Shown here: in pieces, positions 20,400 to 32,158 of the stretch
Layout: every line of letters begins with the position of its first letter
Position numbering within the stretch: position 1 is the first letter of the stretch
DNA from: Flavobacteriaceae bacterium
GTDB taxonomy: Bacteria; Bacteroidota; Bacteroidia; Flavobacteriales; Flavobacteriaceae
Assembly: GCA_029265595.1 (NCBI GenBank)
Contig: JAJUIC010000001.1
Location: forward strand, 1 to 64,000
Direction: 5' to 3'
DNA length: 64,000 bases
Made by a program: the position numbers and the translations under genes
The notes under the pieces: generated by a model
Database searches by the model: none
What the model saw: the letters and a program-made list of their open reading frames with translations, nothing else
Told to the model about the DNA's origin: nothing

Positions 20400-22445
20400 T
20401 TATTCGGGGTATTCAATACGCAGGTGAAAAATATTCTGAAGTTTTCGTTTCAGGACTTTTTTCACCTTTTGTATTTCCATAAAGGTGATGTCGGCATTGA
20501 GGAACTGCCCCTCCTCCATTTGTTTGTCGATGATTTTCTCCACGAACTGATCGATGAGTTTGGTGGTGGGTTCCTTCAGGCTTCTGCTGGCTGCCTCTAC
20601 GCTGTCACACATCATTAGGATAGCCGTTTCCTTACTGAAGGGAATGGGACCGGGATACCTGAAATCCTCCGGATTGACCTGGGCATCCGTCTCTTTGGCC
20701 TTCATATAGAAATAATAGACGGTGGTGGTACCATGATGGGTGCGTATAAAATCGATGACACGGTCCGGAAGGTTCCGTTTCTTGGCAATTTCAATCCCAT
20801 GAATGACATGTTCTATTATAACCTGCGCACTTTCATGTGGAGACAATTCATCGTGTGCGTTGACATTGGTCGTCTGGTTTTCTGTAAAGAACGGCGCATT
20901 TTTCATTTTCCCGATATCGTGGTATAGAGCTCCTACCCGTACCAACATGGAATTTGCACCAATTTCATTGGCGGCAGCCTCCGCCAGGTTTGCCACATTG
21001 AGGGAGTGGTGAAAGGTACCGGGAGCTTTATCTGACAGCTCCTTTAGCAATTTGGAATTGGTATCGGAAAGCTCCAGCAGAGACATATCCGACATGAGCC
21101 CAAAAATCTTCTCATAGGCATAGATCAGCGGCTGCACAAATAAAGTGGCAAGACCTCCCAGAAGGAACATCAGGAAAGTTTCAAACTGAATTTGTGCCAC
21201 AGCGCCTTCCTGAATGATGGTGAAGGCGAAATAGGCAATAATATAGACCAGGGTTATCTGACCCACGGCGATGAATAAATTGGCCCGTTTGTAGAGCTGA
21301 GAAAAAGTAAGAATGGTCACTATTCCGGCAATAATCTGCAGGAACATATATTCATAACTGTCGGGAACAATAAAGCCCAGGAGCAGCACCGTGATGATGT
21401 GCGTGAGAAGTCCCAATCTGGAATCAAAGAAGGCCTTCAGAGTCAGCGGCAGAATACACAGGGGCACGACATAAACCAGGTTGACATTGAATCTCAGCAC
21501 CAGGGTCGTTAGCAGGACCATTAAAAGGAGATTGAAGAAGATAAAAGTAACCTTGGTGTTGTTTTCATAAATATCGAAACGGTACTTGCGGATAAAAAGC
21601 AGCAGCATCAACAACGCCAAAAATACCAGGGTGCTATAGCCAAAAATAACCCAGTTGTAGCTGGCTTCACTCCACAGTTGGGACTCGTATTCCGTTTTAA
21701 GAGAATTGAGGATCCGGAGTTTGTTACCCTCCACCACCTCCCCCTTGGAGACGATGATGGTCCCGCGCTCCACACTGCCCCTGGTATAAGAAATCTGGTC
21801 GTACTTGCTCTCCAGTTCCCGAAGTGTCAGTTCCTCATTGTACCGTACATTTGGATATACATTGTTAAAGAATAGCTCTAATAAAGGAGCTCTATAATCT
21901 TGGAAATTAGTGCTATTAATGCGCTGTATAATGTAATTTCGCAGCTGGTGCTGTTTCAGGATTTCACTATAAAGCACCTGGGTTACTTCATTGCCCTCTC
22001 GAAGGTAGATCATTTGCTCGGGGTCCTGCTCCTGACTCTCCTGTAACAGGCCCTTACTATAAATTTCGGAAGCCGTTACATCTACAAAATTCCAGAGTCG
22101 CGTACGCTGGTATTGCGGAATGGAATCCGGAAATACCACCGGAAATTCTTCAGCCAGATCTTGTTTAACGGAATCCACGGCGGTGGGATCATAATCATAA
22201 TAGGGCATGTGTTCCTGCCGAATCTGGTCCCGTTCCTGCTGAATTTCTTCCGGGGTTTTGAGTATGGCAAAATCAAAGGGTGCGTACAGGTTTTCGTACT
22301 GCCAGGGTTTGCCTTTTGGAATCTCATACTTGAACTTGCCTCCTTTAGGAAACAGGTACACGATCAGCACCGTCGTGAGAAGAAATAAAAATACTTTATA
22401 GAATAAGGCCTGGTTCTTATAAAGGTATTCTACGAACTGTTTCAT
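20400..22445 (-). CDS. HDIG / 7TM-HD domain phosphohydrolase (PgpH/YqfF-like)
   Basis: 681 aa; 7TM intracellular HD architecture; APGTFHHSLNVANLAEAAA, LYHDIGKM. Confidence 0.9.
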   Translation of the reverse strand: MKQFVEYLYKNQALFYKVFLFLLTTVLIVYLFPKGGKFKYEIPKGKPWQYENLYAPFDFAILKTPEEIQQERDQIRQEHMPYYDYDPTAVDSVKQDLAEEFPVVFPDSIPQYQRTRLWNFVDVTASEIYSKGLLQESQEQDPEQMIYLREGNEVTQVLYSEILKQHQLRNYIIQRINSTNFQDYRAPLLELFFNNVYPNVRYNEELTLRELESKYDQISYTRGSVERGTIIVSKGEVVEGNKLRILNSLKTEYESQLWSEASYNWVIFGYSTLVFLALLMLLLFIRKYRFDIYENNTKVTFIFFNLLLMVLLTTLVLRFNVNLVYVVPLCILPLTLKAFFDSRLGLLTHIITVLLLGFIVPDSYEYMFLQIIAGIVTILTFSQLYKRANLFIAVGQITLVYIIAYFAFTIIQEGAVAQIQFETFLMFLLGGLATLFVQPLIYAYEKIFGLMSDMSLLELSDTNSKLLKELSDKAPGTFHHSLNVANLAEAAANEIGANSMLVRVGALYHDIGKMKNAPFFTENQTTNVNAHDELSPHESAQVIIEHVIHGIEIAKKRNLPDRVIDFIRTHHGTTTVYYFYMKAKETDAQVNPEDFRYPGPIPFSKETAILMMCDSVEAASRSLKEPTTKLIDQFVEKIIDKQMEEGQFLNADITFMEIQKVKKVLKRKLQNIFHLRIEYPE

Positions 22446-22557
22446 TATATCGAATGACTGACGTCAAATGTACTAAAAATTGACTGTACCCCCATTGTAC
22501 ATTGATTAGTTCCTCTTAAATGTTTAAATTCGCCATACAGGAACCAAACACAACAAT

Positions 22558-23736
22558 ATGAATAAAGAAGTGGTTATAGTAAGCGCAGCGCGCACCCCCA
22601 TTGGAAGTTTTATGGGAAGTTTATCTTCTGTCCCGGCTACCAAACTGGGTGCCATTGCCATTAAGGGCGCCTTGGACAAAATCAATCTCAAACCTGACCT
22701 GGTGGAAGAAGTTTTGATGGGAAATGTCGTTCAGGCAGGTAACGGTCAGGCTCCTGCCCGGCAGGCGGCTCTTGGTGCCGGAATTCCTCATTCGGTACCC
22801 TGTACCACTGTAAATAAAGTATGTGCCAGCGGTATGAAAGCCGTCATGCAGGCTGCTCAGGCGATTCGTCTGGGAGATGCTTCTGTAGTGGTTGCCGGTG
22901 GAATGGAAAATATGAGTCTGATTCCCCACTATGTTCATATGAGGCAGGGTCAGAAATTCGGGCCTGCAACTCTTGAAGATGGGATGCAGAAGGATGGATT
23001 GGTGGATGCCTATGATCACAATGCCATGGGCGTCTCTGCAGATTTATGCGCGCGGGAAAATAATATCTCTAGAGAAGAGCAGGATCAATTCGCCATTCAG
23101 TCTTATGAACGATCCAGGCGGGCCTGGGAAGCTGGAAAATTCGATCAGGAAGTGGTGCCGGTTGAAGTTCCTCAGCGCAAGGGGGATCCGATCGTTGTGA
23201 AGGAAGATGAGGAATACAAGAATATCCGAATGGACAAACTCTCAGGACTTCGTCCTGCATTCTCCAAAGATGGAACCGTAACAGCCGCCAATGCCTCCAC
23301 TATTAATGACGGGGCTGCTGCACTGGTTCTGATGAGCCGGGAGAAAGCTCAGGAACTGGGCCTGAAGGTGCTGGCAAGCATCAAGGGGTTTGCAGACGCC
23401 GCGGGAGAACCCCAATGGTTCACCACAGCTCCGGCCAAAGCCTTGCCAAAGGCTCTTGAAAAAGCCGGTGTAACTCAGGACCAGGTGGACTATTTTGAAC
23501 TCAATGAAGCTTTTTCCGTAGTGGGTCTGGTGAACATTCAGCTACTGGGACTGGATCCTGAAAGAGTCAATGTGAATGGAGGAGCCGTTTCTCTGGGGCA
23601 TCCCCTTGGATGTTCCGGAGCGAGAATCATCATGAGCCTGATGAGCGTCCTGGACCAGAACAACGGAAAACTAGGAGCTGCCGCAGTCTGTAATGGCGGA
23701 GGTGGTGCATCGGCTATGGTTATTGAAAGAGCTTAA
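22558..23736 (+). CDS. Acetyl-CoA C-acyltransferase (thiolase)
   Basis: VNKVCASGMKAVM, NGGAVSLGHPLGCSGARI, CNGGGGASAMVI. Confidence 0.93.
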   Translation: MNKEVVIVSAARTPIGSFMGSLSSVPATKLGAIAIKGALDKINLKPDLVEEVLMGNVVQAGNGQAPARQAALGAGIPHSVPCTTVNKVCASGMKAVMQAAQAIRLGDASVVVAGGMENMSLIPHYVHMRQGQKFGPATLEDGMQKDGLVDAYDHNAMGVSADLCARENNISREEQDQFAIQSYERSRRAWEAGKFDQEVVPVEVPQRKGDPIVVKEDEEYKNIRMDKLSGLRPAFSKDGTVTAANASTINDGAAALVLMSREKAQELGLKVLASIKGFADAAGEPQWFTTAPAKALPKALEKAGVTQDQVDYFELNEAFSVVGLVNIQLLGLDPERVNVNGGAVSLGHPLGCSGARIIMSLMSVLDQNNGKLGAAAVCNGGGGASAMVIERA

Positions 23737-23754
23737 ACCTCTAACACCATTTAA

Positions 23755-24498
23755 ATGACATACGGAATATGCAATCTTAGCATGGTTGCACTCAGAAGAG
23801 AACCCGGTCATCAGTCTGAAATGATCAATCAGGTTCTCTATGGGGAATCTTTTGAAATTTTGGAGCAGCAGAAAACCTGGTCTTTCGTAAAACTGCTGGC
23901 TGACTTATTTGAAGGCTGGATTGATAACCATCAATTCCTTCCGGCCTCGGCCGATCAGTGTGGGATGGATCAGGAATTGCTCCTGTCAGCAGACCTGATG
24001 GAATTTGTCACTGACCCGCAGGAGCAGCTCATTCCCATTCCTATCGGGTCAGTTCTCAATACCCTGCCTGCCATCAACCATCGGTTTTTGGGGCGCCATA
24101 CTTCAGGAAAAAAAGAGAAATCAAATCTTTTGCAAACGGCCTATTTGTATCTGAATGCTCCCTTTCTCAAAGGAGGACGAAGTCCTTTTGGGGTGGACGC
24201 GGACGGCCTGAGTCAGATGGTTTACCGGCTCAGTGGATATGATCTTCCCCGGGTGGCTCAGCTTCAGGCCCAGCATGGGGAATCCCTGAGCTTTATCGAA
24301 GAGGCTGAAGCTGGTGATCTGGCTTTTTTTGACAATGAGGAAGGGGAAATCAATCATGTGGGAATACTGATGGATGATAACCACATTCTACATGTTTCGG
24401 GAAAAGTCCGAATCGATCGGTTAGATCATCTGGGAATCTACAATCCAGAGACCCGTCGTCATACCCATAAGTTGCGGCTGATCAAGAGGATTTTTTAG
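23755..24498 (+). CDS. NlpC/P60 (C40) family protein with N-terminal SH3-like region; probable pseudoenzyme (catalytic Cys absent)
   Basis: APFLKGGRSPFGVDADGLSQMVYRLSGYDLPR...GDLAFFDNEEGEINHVGILMDDNHILHVSGKVRIDRLDH; family architecture with DADG replacing DCSG. Confidence 0.85.
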   Translation: MTYGICNLSMVALRREPGHQSEMINQVLYGESFEILEQQKTWSFVKLLADLFEGWIDNHQFLPASADQCGMDQELLLSADLMEFVTDPQEQLIPIPIGSVLNTLPAINHRFLGRHTSGKKEKSNLLQTAYLYLNAPFLKGGRSPFGVDADGLSQMVYRLSGYDLPRVAQLQAQHGESLSFIEEAEAGDLAFFDNEEGEINHVGILMDDNHILHVSGKVRIDRLDHLGIYNPETRRHTHKLRLIKRIF

Positions 24499-24534
24499 GA
24501 GGAGTCATACCGATGGAATCCTGAAAAACAGCAA

Positions 24535-24570
24535 CAAAAAAACGCCCGGAACTTCCGGGCGTCTGTTTCT
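24535..24570. terminator. Bidirectional terminator between convergent genes
   Basis: AACGCCCGGAA-CTTCCGGGCGT hairpin with A-run upstream and T-rich downstream. Confidence 0.75.
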
Positions 24571-24587
24571 GATAAAGAAAAGAATTC

Positions 24588-25850
24588 TTATTGACCTGCA
24601 GCTTCTAAGTCAGCTACTTTTTGCTTCATTTCTTCGGCTTTTTCGGGCTCGTTTATCTGATAATAAATGTTCATCATGGTTCGAGCTGCCTCAATGTTGT
24701 CCGGATTGTTCTCCAACACGACTTCCAGGTGAGGTAAGGCTTCCTGATAAATAGCCATTCGTTGTTTCCCCAGTTCGTCGTATTTTTTATTATCCGCAGC
24801 ACTGGTGCCCAGGCTGTTCATCTCTTCCACGATCGCCCGCTCTTCAGATAAAATAAGGAAGGCGATGTTGATACGGGCATTGGTCATTTGCGGATCCAGC
24901 TCTAATGCCTTCTCATAGTATTCGATGGCTTTCTCATTGTCTCCAAGCTCAGAAGTACTCACACCCAGGTTGTAATAAAGATTTGGGTTGTCAGGATCCT
25001 GCTGGACTACCTGCTCCATGATGTCGCGGTACTTCTGCATATCACCCATACGATAGTACATATCGGCTTCAGCCTGCATCAGGGCGATGTCATTGGGGTT
25101 TTCCCTTTTTGCATCTTCCATAGCAGCAATAGCCTTCTCATCTTCACCTCTCTCAATGTAAATCAGAGCGGTGTTCTTGGCGATTTCACCTTTACGGGAT
25201 TCGGTTACTTCTGTACGAGGGTTGGTGTGGGTTCCGGCTTTAACAAATAGATCCATCTGTTCGGCAGAAGGCATCAGTTCGTCTTCTCCGGTTTCCTTGT
25301 TCGTGGCCAGGTACTGGGTTGAAATCCCTGTAAAGCCAAGATCTTTTAGTTCCTCGTAGTAGTCAAGAGCCACATCGTAATTTCCTGCGTTGACCGCATT
25401 AGAGGCCGCATAATACAGGTAAATAGTATCCTGCTTGTTCAGGTCATAGCTGGCATAGAGTTTTTCAGTTGCCGCCTCAAAATCCTGCGCATTCTGATCG
25501 CTGATCGCTGCATTAATAAGGGCATTACTCACAGTCTGAATGCCTGCATCGGCTTCTGCGTGACCCAGCTCTTTTGCCTTTTTAAAAGACTCTACGGCTG
25601 CCATCAGGTCCTGAGTGGGGACATTTTCTCCGTTCCCAACCAGTGCATATCCGCGGTATAGGTAAAAATCAGCCTGCTGGCTCTGATTGGCGCCATCCAA
25701 AGAAGCTTCCGCTTCCTGCAAATGACTCATAGCTTCTTGATATTCACCTTTTTCAACCGCCTTTCCTGCACGCCTGATTTCTCTTTTTTGAGCAAATGCC
25801 ACTACTGTAGTCAGGGCGAGCACTGCTGTCAAAATTCTAGTTTTCATCAA
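24588..25850 (-). CDS. Exported tetratricopeptide repeat protein
   Basis: N-terminal signal peptide (MKTRILTAVLALTTVVAFAQ); TPR repeats NLYYNLGVSTSELGDNEKAIEYYEKALELDPQMTNARIN. Confidence 0.9.
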   Translation of the reverse strand: MMKTRILTAVLALTTVVAFAQKREIRRAGKAVEKGEYQEAMSHLQEAEASLDGANQSQQADFYLYRGYALVGNGENVPTQDLMAAVESFKKAKELGHAEADAGIQTVSNALINAAISDQNAQDFEAATEKLYASYDLNKQDTIYLYYAASNAVNAGNYDVALDYYEELKDLGFTGISTQYLATNKETGEDELMPSAEQMDLFVKAGTHTNPRTEVTESRKGEIAKNTALIYIERGEDEKAIAAMEDAKRENPNDIALMQAEADMYYRMGDMQKYRDIMEQVVQQDPDNPNLYYNLGVSTSELGDNEKAIEYYEKALELDPQMTNARINIAFLILSEERAIVEEMNSLGTSAADNKKYDELGKQRMAIYQEALPHLEVVLENNPDNIEAARTMMNIYYQINEPEKAEEMKQKVADLEAAGQ

Positions 25851-25869
25851 TTTTTGGTTTTTATTCTAC

Positions 25870-28395
25870 TTATTCTTCGGTGTTATTCTCAATAGTTGTG
25901 CCACCCTCATTCAGCTCAGGATCTATAGGGGTTTCGGCTATTTGATCTACCTCTTCCTCCTCGTTCATCACCTTGGCTACGGCCGCAATGGAGTCATTCC
26001 CCTTGAGGTTTATGAGTCGCACGCCCTGCGTGGCTCGTCCCATAACTCTCAATTCGGCAACAGACATCCGAATGGCCAATCCTGATTTATTGATAATCAT
26101 TAAATCATCAGAATCAGTGACATTCTTTATGGCTACCAAATTACCAGTTTTTTCGGTAACGGAAATAGTTTTAACGCCTTTTCCGCCCCTGTTGGTAATT
26201 CGGTAATCTTCCAATTTAGAGCGTTTTCCATACCCGTTTTCAGAAACCACCAGGATATCGTCGTCAAAATCGCTGACAGCAACCATTCCTACTACTTCAT
26301 CTTCAGGACCTTCCAGGGTGATTCCGCGGACTCCGGAAGCGTTTCTTCCCATAGGACGGGTTTTGCTCTCTTCAAACCGGATGGCTTTGCCGCTCTTTAC
26401 GGCCAGCATCACCTGGCTATCCCCGTTGGTGAGTCTGACCTCGAGCAGTTCGTCTCCCTCTCTAATGGTGATGGCATTGATGCCGTTGGCTCTTGGTCTG
26501 GAATATTGTTCCAGAGAGGTTTTTTTGACCTGGCCTTTTTTGGTGGCCATAATCAGGTAGTGGTTGTTGATATATTCCTCATTCTTGAGATCCTGGGTAC
26601 TGATGACCGCTTTTATGGAATCATCCGGCTCAATGTTTATCAGGTTCTGGATAGCACGGCCTTTGGAGGTGCGGCTCCCTTCAGGAATTTCATAGACCCG
26701 CAGCCAAAACACTTTACCTTTCTGGGTAAAGAACAATATGTACTGGTGATTGGTCCCTACAAAGAGGTGCTCCAGGAAATCTTCGTTTCTGGTAGTGGAG
26801 CCTTTCTGGCCCACTCCTCCCCTGTTCTGGGTTTTGTATTCCGTCAGGGAAGTCCTTTTAATATATCCGGCATGCGACAGGGTGATGACCACCTGCTCAT
26901 CAGGAATCATATCCTCAATGCTGAAGTTTCCTCCGGCGTATTCGATATCGGTTCTTCTGGGGTCGCCGTATTTTTCCTTGACCTCCAGTAATTCTTCTTT
27001 GATGACCTCCATTCTGCGCTCTCTTCTGGCTAGAATGTCTTTCAGGTCCTCAATGGTTTTCATCAGCTCTTCGTATTCCGCCCGGAGTTTGTCCTGCTCC
27101 AGTCCGGTAAGCTGTCGCAATCGCATCTCTACAATGGCTCTGGCCTGAATATCGGTCAGTTCAAAACGTTCGATCAGTTTTGCACGGGCTTCATCGGCAT
27201 TGCTGGAGCTGCGAATCAGGGCAATCACCTCGTCAATGTTGTCTGAGGCAATGATCAGTCCTTCCAGTATATGTGCCCGTTCTTCTGCTTTTCGAAGTTC
27301 GAATTCTGTTCTGCGTACCACCACCTCGTGACGGTGATCCACAAAATGAACAATCAGATCCTTCAGGTTCAGCATCTCGGGCCGGCCATTGACCAGCGCA
27401 ATGTTGTTGACACTAAAGGAATTCTGCAATGCCGTATGCTTATAAAGGGTGTTGAGCACGATATTGGGAATGGCATCCCTTTTCAGGACGTACACAATCC
27501 GCATTCCGTTGCGATCCGATTCGTCGCGGATGGTGGAAATACCCTCCAGCTTCTTTTCATTTACCAGTTCAGCCGTTTTGCGAATCATTTCGGCTTTGTT
27601 GACCAGGTAAGGAATTTCCGTGACCACCAGGGCCTCCCGTCCATTAACTTCCTCCAGGGTCGCTTTGGCGCGCAGCACCACACGTCCGCGTCCTGTTTTA
27701 AAAGCTTCCCGTACCCCGTCATAACCATAGATGGTTCCTCCGGTTGGAAAATCCGGCGCCTTGATGTATTCCATCAGGCCTTCCACGTCAATGTCGTTGT
27801 CATCTATATAGGCAATGGTGCCGTCCACAACCTCCGACAGGTTGTGCGGCGCCATATTGGTGGCCATCCCCACGGCGATCCCACTGGCACCATTGACCAG
27901 CAGGTTGGGAATCCGCGTTGGCAATACCACCGGCTCTTTTAGGGAGTCGTCAAAGTTGAGTTGGGTGTCGACGGTCTCTTTATCAATATCAGCGAGCATA
28001 TCTTCACTGATCTTTTTCATTCTGGCCTCTGTATAACGCATCGCGGCGGGACTGTCCCCGTCTACAGATCCAAAGTTACCCTGACCGTCTACCATGGTAT
28101 AGCGCATGCTCCAGTCCTGAGCCATCCGTACCATGGTGTCATAAACAGAAGAGTCCCCGTGTGGGTGATATTTACCCAGTACTTCTCCAACAATTCTGGC
28201 TGATTTCTTGTGCGCTCTGTTGGAAAGGACTCCTAATTCATACATTCCATATAATACCCGCCGGTGCACCGGCTTCAAACCATCACGTACATCTGGCAGA
28301 GCACGTGACACAATGACCGACATTGAATAATCAATGTAGGCCGATTTCATTTCATCTTCAATATTGATAGGAATTAATCTTTCTCCTTCCGCCAT
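25870..28395 (-). CDS. gyrA: DNA gyrase subunit A
   Basis: 841 aa; [50 protein letters not shown]. Confidence 0.97.
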   Translation of the reverse strand: MAEGERLIPINIEDEMKSAYIDYSMSVIVSRALPDVRDGLKPVHRRVLYGMYELGVLSNRAHKKSARIVGEVLGKYHPHGDSSVYDTMVRMAQDWSMRYTMVDGQGNFGSVDGDSPAAMRYTEARMKKISEDMLADIDKETVDTQLNFDDSLKEPVVLPTRIPNLLVNGASGIAVGMATNMAPHNLSEVVDGTIAYIDDNDIDVEGLMEYIKAPDFPTGGTIYGYDGVREAFKTGRGRVVLRAKATLEEVNGREALVVTEIPYLVNKAEMIRKTAELVNEKKLEGISTIRDESDRNGMRIVYVLKRDAIPNIVLNTLYKHTALQNSFSVNNIALVNGRPEMLNLKDLIVHFVDHRHEVVVRRTEFELRKAEERAHILEGLIIASDNIDEVIALIRSSSNADEARAKLIERFELTDIQARAIVEMRLRQLTGLEQDKLRAEYEELMKTIEDLKDILARRERRMEVIKEELLEVKEKYGDPRRTDIEYAGGNFSIEDMIPDEQVVITLSHAGYIKRTSLTEYKTQNRGGVGQKGSTTRNEDFLEHLFVGTNHQYILFFTQKGKVFWLRVYEIPEGSRTSKGRAIQNLINIEPDDSIKAVISTQDLKNEEYINNHYLIMATKKGQVKKTSLEQYSRPRANGINAITIREGDELLEVRLTNGDSQVMLAVKSGKAIRFEESKTRPMGRNASGVRGITLEGPEDEVVGMVAVSDFDDDILVVSENGYGKRSKLEDYRITNRGGKGVKTISVTEKTGNLVAIKNVTDSDDLMIINKSGLAIRMSVAELRVMGRATQGVRLINLKGNDSIAAVAKVMNEEEEVDQIAETPIDPELNEGGTTIENNTEE

Positions 28396-28647
28396 AAATT
28401 CGATTATTTTGGTTCTAAAATCTAACGAGCCAATTTACGCATTTTAGCTGGGACTGGGGCCCTATAAGGGGATGTTTTCCCTGATTTTATTAACAAATCT
28501 TTACGGCGGGTTCGTTGATAAGTTCGTTATATTTCTCCTTGTAAAAATCGAACTAATTTCGTCATTTAGCAGTATCTCATAATAAGGTATGGTTTTTGAA
28601 ATTCCCTATGTGAGTACAAATCTATTAGTAGAGAAAGGAATTTAAGT

Positions 28648-31188
28648 ATGGATGATAATTTTTCCCCTAAAGTAAAGGATGTTATTGCCTACAGCAAGGA
28701 GGAAGCGCTGAGGCTTGGACATGACTTTATCGGAACAGAGCATTTGATGCTGGGCCTTCTTCGAGAGGGAGAAGGAAAGGCAATAAATATTTTGAATGAA
28801 ATGGAAGTGGATTTAGCTCATCTTCGAAGGAAGGTAGAGATTCTGAATCCTGCCAATCCCAATACCGTGGCCTCCAACGAAAAACGGAATCTGCATCTGA
28901 CCCGTCAGGCTGAGCGCGCCTTGAAGACCACCTTTCTGGAAGCCAAACTCTTCCAGAGTCCGTCGATCAATACCGCCCACCTGTTGCTGTGTATATTGAG
29001 AAACGAAAATGACCCCACCACCAAATTGCTCAACCGCATGAAAGTGGACTATGACGGGGTGAAGGAGGAATTCAAGCAGATGATCACTCAGGATGAAGAC
29101 TTTAAGGACATCACCAGAGCCTCGTTTTCAGACGAGGATGCCACTGCAGATGATTCGGGTAAAAGTAATCCTTTTTCAGGTGCCTCCGGAAAAACCGGAA
29201 AGAAATCCAAGACTCCGGTCCTGGATAACTTCGGACGCGATCTGACGGCGCTGGCAGAACTAGGAAAGCTGGATCCGGTAGTGGGTCGTGAGAAGGAAAT
29301 CGAACGGGTGTCGCAAATTCTGAGCCGCCGCAAAAAGAACAACCCCCTGCTCATTGGAGAGCCGGGAGTGGGTAAATCGGCTATAGCCGAAGGCCTGGCA
29401 CTTCGAATCGTAAAGCGCAAAGTATCCCGAATTCTATTTGACAAACGAGTGGTGACCCTGGATTTGGCCTCTTTAGTGGCAGGTACCAAATACCGTGGTC
29501 AGTTCGAGGAGCGCATGAAGGCGGTCATGAATGAACTGGAAAAGAATGATGACATCATATTGTTTATTGATGAGATTCATACCATCGTAGGTGCAGGTGG
29601 AGCTACCGGTAGCCTGGATGCCAGTAACATGTTCAAGCCTGCGCTTGCGCGTGGAGAAATCCAATGTGTCGGAGCCACTACCCTGGATGAATACCGGCAG
29701 TACATTGAGAAGGACGGAGCCTTGGAGCGACGTTTTCAGAAGGTGCTGGTGGAGCCCACAACGGTAGAGGAAACCATTCAGATTCTCAACAACATTAAAG
29801 ACAAATATGAAGAGCACCACAATGTGGTGTACACCGATGAGGCGATTTTGGCCTGTGTGAACCTGACCAACCGGTATATGACTGATCGGTTCTTGCCCGA
29901 CAAAGCCATTGATGCTTTGGATGAGGCCGGGTCGCGGGTGCATATTACCAACATTCAGGTTCCGGAAAAAATACTTCAGCTTGAGAAGAAGCTCGAAGAG
30001 GTACGGGAGTTGAAGAACGCCGTGGTGAAAAAGCAGAAATATGAGGAAGCTGCCAAGCTTCGGGACGACGAAAAAAATCTGGAAAAGGAACTGAGTATCG
30101 CTCAGGAGCGTTGGGAGGAAGAATCCAAACTGCACCGGGAAACCGTTACAGAAGACAACGTGGCGGATGTGGTATCCATGATGACCGGAGTTCCGGTGAA
30201 CCGGGTAGCACAAACGGAAATGAATAAACTGGCTGAGCTCCCGGACCGCATTAAAGGTCGGGTGATTGGTCAGGATGCAGCGGTGTCCAAAGTGGTCAAA
30301 GCCATTCAGCGAAACCGTGCCGGACTCAAAGATCCCAACAAACCCATTGGATCGTTCATTTTCCTGGGGCAAACCGGAGTTGGTAAAACCCAGCTAGCCA
30401 AGATACTTTCCAAGGAATTGTTTGACTCTGAGGATGCCCTGATACGCATCGACATGAGTGAATATATGGAGAAGTTCTCTATCAGTAGACTGGTAGGAGC
30501 ACCTCCGGGGTACGTGGGGTATGAAGAAGGTGGACAGCTGACTGAAAAAGTACGAAGAAAGCCCTATGCGGTAATCCTGCTGGATGAGGTTGAAAAAGCC
30601 CACCCTGATGTGTTTAATATGCTCTTGCAGGTACTGGATGACGGTTATCTCACTGACAGTCTTGGAAGACGTATTGACTTTAGAAATACCATCATTATCA
30701 TGACCTCCAATATTGGAGCGCGAACCCTGAAGGATTTTGGTCAGGGAGTTGGATTCGGAACTGCTGCCCGACAGGCACAGGCCGATGAACATTCCCGAAC
30801 CGTGATTGAAAATGCGCTGAAGAAAGCCTTTGCGCCGGAGTTCCTTAACAGGATTGATGATGTGGTGATTTTTAATCCTTTGGAGAAAGAACACATTCAT
30901 CAGATTATAGAGATCGAACTCAAGCGTTTGTTCTCCAGAGTCGGAAGCCTGGGTTATCAGTTAACCCTGAGTGAGAAGGCTAAAGATTACATTGCTGAGA
31001 AAGGATTCGATCGCCAGTACGGAGCGCGACCATTGAGCCGCGCGATCCAGAAGTACGTGGAAGATGTCCTGGCTGAGGAGATTATCACCTCCAAAATATC
31101 TGAAGGAGACAATATCTTTATGGACTTTGACGAAGAGCAGAAGAAGCTGACGGTCGAGGTAGAGAAAGCCAAGGAAGCAGAATCCTGA
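28648..31188 (+). CDS. clpC: ATP-dependent Clp protease ATP-binding subunit ClpC
   Basis: Clp_N repeats, two AAA+ modules ([35 protein letters not shown]), UVR motif between. Confidence 0.95.
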   Translation: MDDNFSPKVKDVIAYSKEEALRLGHDFIGTEHLMLGLLREGEGKAINILNEMEVDLAHLRRKVEILNPANPNTVASNEKRNLHLTRQAERALKTTFLEAKLFQSPSINTAHLLLCILRNENDPTTKLLNRMKVDYDGVKEEFKQMITQDEDFKDITRASFSDEDATADDSGKSNPFSGASGKTGKKSKTPVLDNFGRDLTALAELGKLDPVVGREKEIERVSQILSRRKKNNPLLIGEPGVGKSAIAEGLALRIVKRKVSRILFDKRVVTLDLASLVAGTKYRGQFEERMKAVMNELEKNDDIILFIDEIHTIVGAGGATGSLDASNMFKPALARGEIQCVGATTLDEYRQYIEKDGALERRFQKVLVEPTTVEETIQILNNIKDKYEEHHNVVYTDEAILACVNLTNRYMTDRFLPDKAIDALDEAGSRVHITNIQVPEKILQLEKKLEEVRELKNAVVKKQKYEEAAKLRDDEKNLEKELSIAQERWEEESKLHRETVTEDNVADVVSMMTGVPVNRVAQTEMNKLAELPDRIKGRVIGQDAAVSKVVKAIQRNRAGLKDPNKPIGSFIFLGQTGVGKTQLAKILSKELFDSEDALIRIDMSEYMEKFSISRLVGAPPGYVGYEEGGQLTEKVRRKPYAVILLDEVEKAHPDVFNMLLQVLDDGYLTDSLGRRIDFRNTIIIMTSNIGARTLKDFGQGVGFGTAARQAQADEHSRTVIENALKKAFAPEFLNRIDDVVIFNPLEKEHIHQIIEIELKRLFSRVGSLGYQLTLSEKAKDYIAEKGFDRQYGARPLSRAIQKYVEDVLAEEIITSKISEGDNIFMDFDEEQKKLTVEVEKAKEAES

Positions 31189-31213
31189 ATCTGAGTTTTG
31201 ATTCATAATGGTT

Positions 31214-31246
31214 AAAAAAGCTGCCCGATAATCGGGTGGCTTTTTT
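31214..31246 (+). terminator. Rho-independent terminator after clpC
   Basis: GCTGCCCGAT-AATCGGGTGGC followed by TTTTTT. Confidence 0.75.
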
Positions 31247-31265
31247 ATTGAAGAAGAATAAAAAG

Positions 31266-31304
31266 ACACCGCCCCGTTAACTTCAACGAGGCGGTGTTTA
31301 ATTT
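31266..31304. terminator. Second hairpin terminator in clpC/prohibitin convergent gap
   Basis: ACACCGCC-(CCGTTAACTTCAACGA)-GGCGGTGT inverted repeat with A/T flanks. Confidence 0.7.
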
Positions 31305-31342
31305 TAGCAGCTCGCACAGTGCGAAGCTGATATGTCTGAATC

Positions 31343-32158
31343 TTAGTTATTTCCCAGAATCAGGGGCAGTCCCTCATCTCCTGAACCAATTACCACCACT
31401 TTGGCGTTATCAGATCTGGAGAGTTCAATGGTTGCCTGAATTCCCTTTTCTTTAAGAACCATGTCGGTTAGGGATTCGGCCAAAATACGGTTTGCAGTAG
31501 CCTTTCCTTCGGATTCGATTCGCTGGCGTTCGGCTTCCTTTTCAGCTTTTTCCAGACGGTATTCGTACTCCAGAGATTCTTGTTCCTGCCGTAGTTTACG
31601 TTCAATAGCATCCTTAATAGTCGGCGGCAGCGATACGTCTCTGACCAGCACTTCATTTACCTGTACATACTGGTCTTCTAGTAGCAAACGGGTCTCTTCA
31701 AAGATTTCCTCCTGAATTGCTTCTCGCTTACTGGCATAGAGTTGTTCGGGAATGTACCGTCCTACCACACTCCTGGCTGCCGATCGAATGGCTGGCTGCA
31801 ACACGCGTTGCACATAAGCCTCTCCCCGTTCACTGTGAAGCCGGCCAAGGTTATCGTAAGAGGGCTGAAACCACACGGTAGCATCCAGCTTAATTTCCAA
31901 ACCGTTAGAAGACAACACCTGCATTTTTTCATCCAGGGATTGCTGGCGAACCTCATAAACGAATACGCGGTTCCACGGGGCTACCAGATGAAAACCCTCT
32001 CCCAGCGGAGGTTTATCGGTAACGACTCCTCCACCAAAGGTTTTGTAAAGGACTCCGGCCTCACCCGAACCAATGGTGACAGCCGATTTAGAAACAAGAA
32101 TGATGAGCAGTACCACTCCTATGATAACGGGTAATCCAATTTTAGGTAATCTTTCCAT
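31343..32158 (-). CDS. Prohibitin / SPFH-domain membrane protein
   Basis: N-terminal TM; SGEAGVLYKTFGGGV, RSAARSVVGRYIPEQLYASKREAIQEEI, charged C-terminal coiled region. Confidence 0.9.
   Translation of the reverse strand: MERLPKIGLPVIIGVVLLIILVSKSAVTIGSGEAGVLYKTFGGGVVTDKPPLGEGFHLVAPWNRVFVYEVRQQSLDEKMQVLSSNGLEIKLDATVWFQPSYDNLGRLHSERGEAYVQRVLQPAIRSAARSVVGRYIPEQLYASKREAIQEEIFEETRLLLEDQYVQVNEVLVRDVSLPPTIKDAIERKLRQEQESLEYEYRLEKAEKEAERQRIESEGKATANRILAESLTDMVLKEKGIQATIELSRSDNAKVVVIGSGDEGLPLILGNN

Noticed and set aside
27271-27942. 223-aa plus-strand ORF antisense to gyrA
   Set aside because: Shadow ORF inside gyrA
29473-30372. 299-aa minus-strand ORF antisense to clpC
   Set aside because: Lies wholly inside a certain clpC gene; translation is low-complexity H/F/L-rich typical of antisense shadow ORFs
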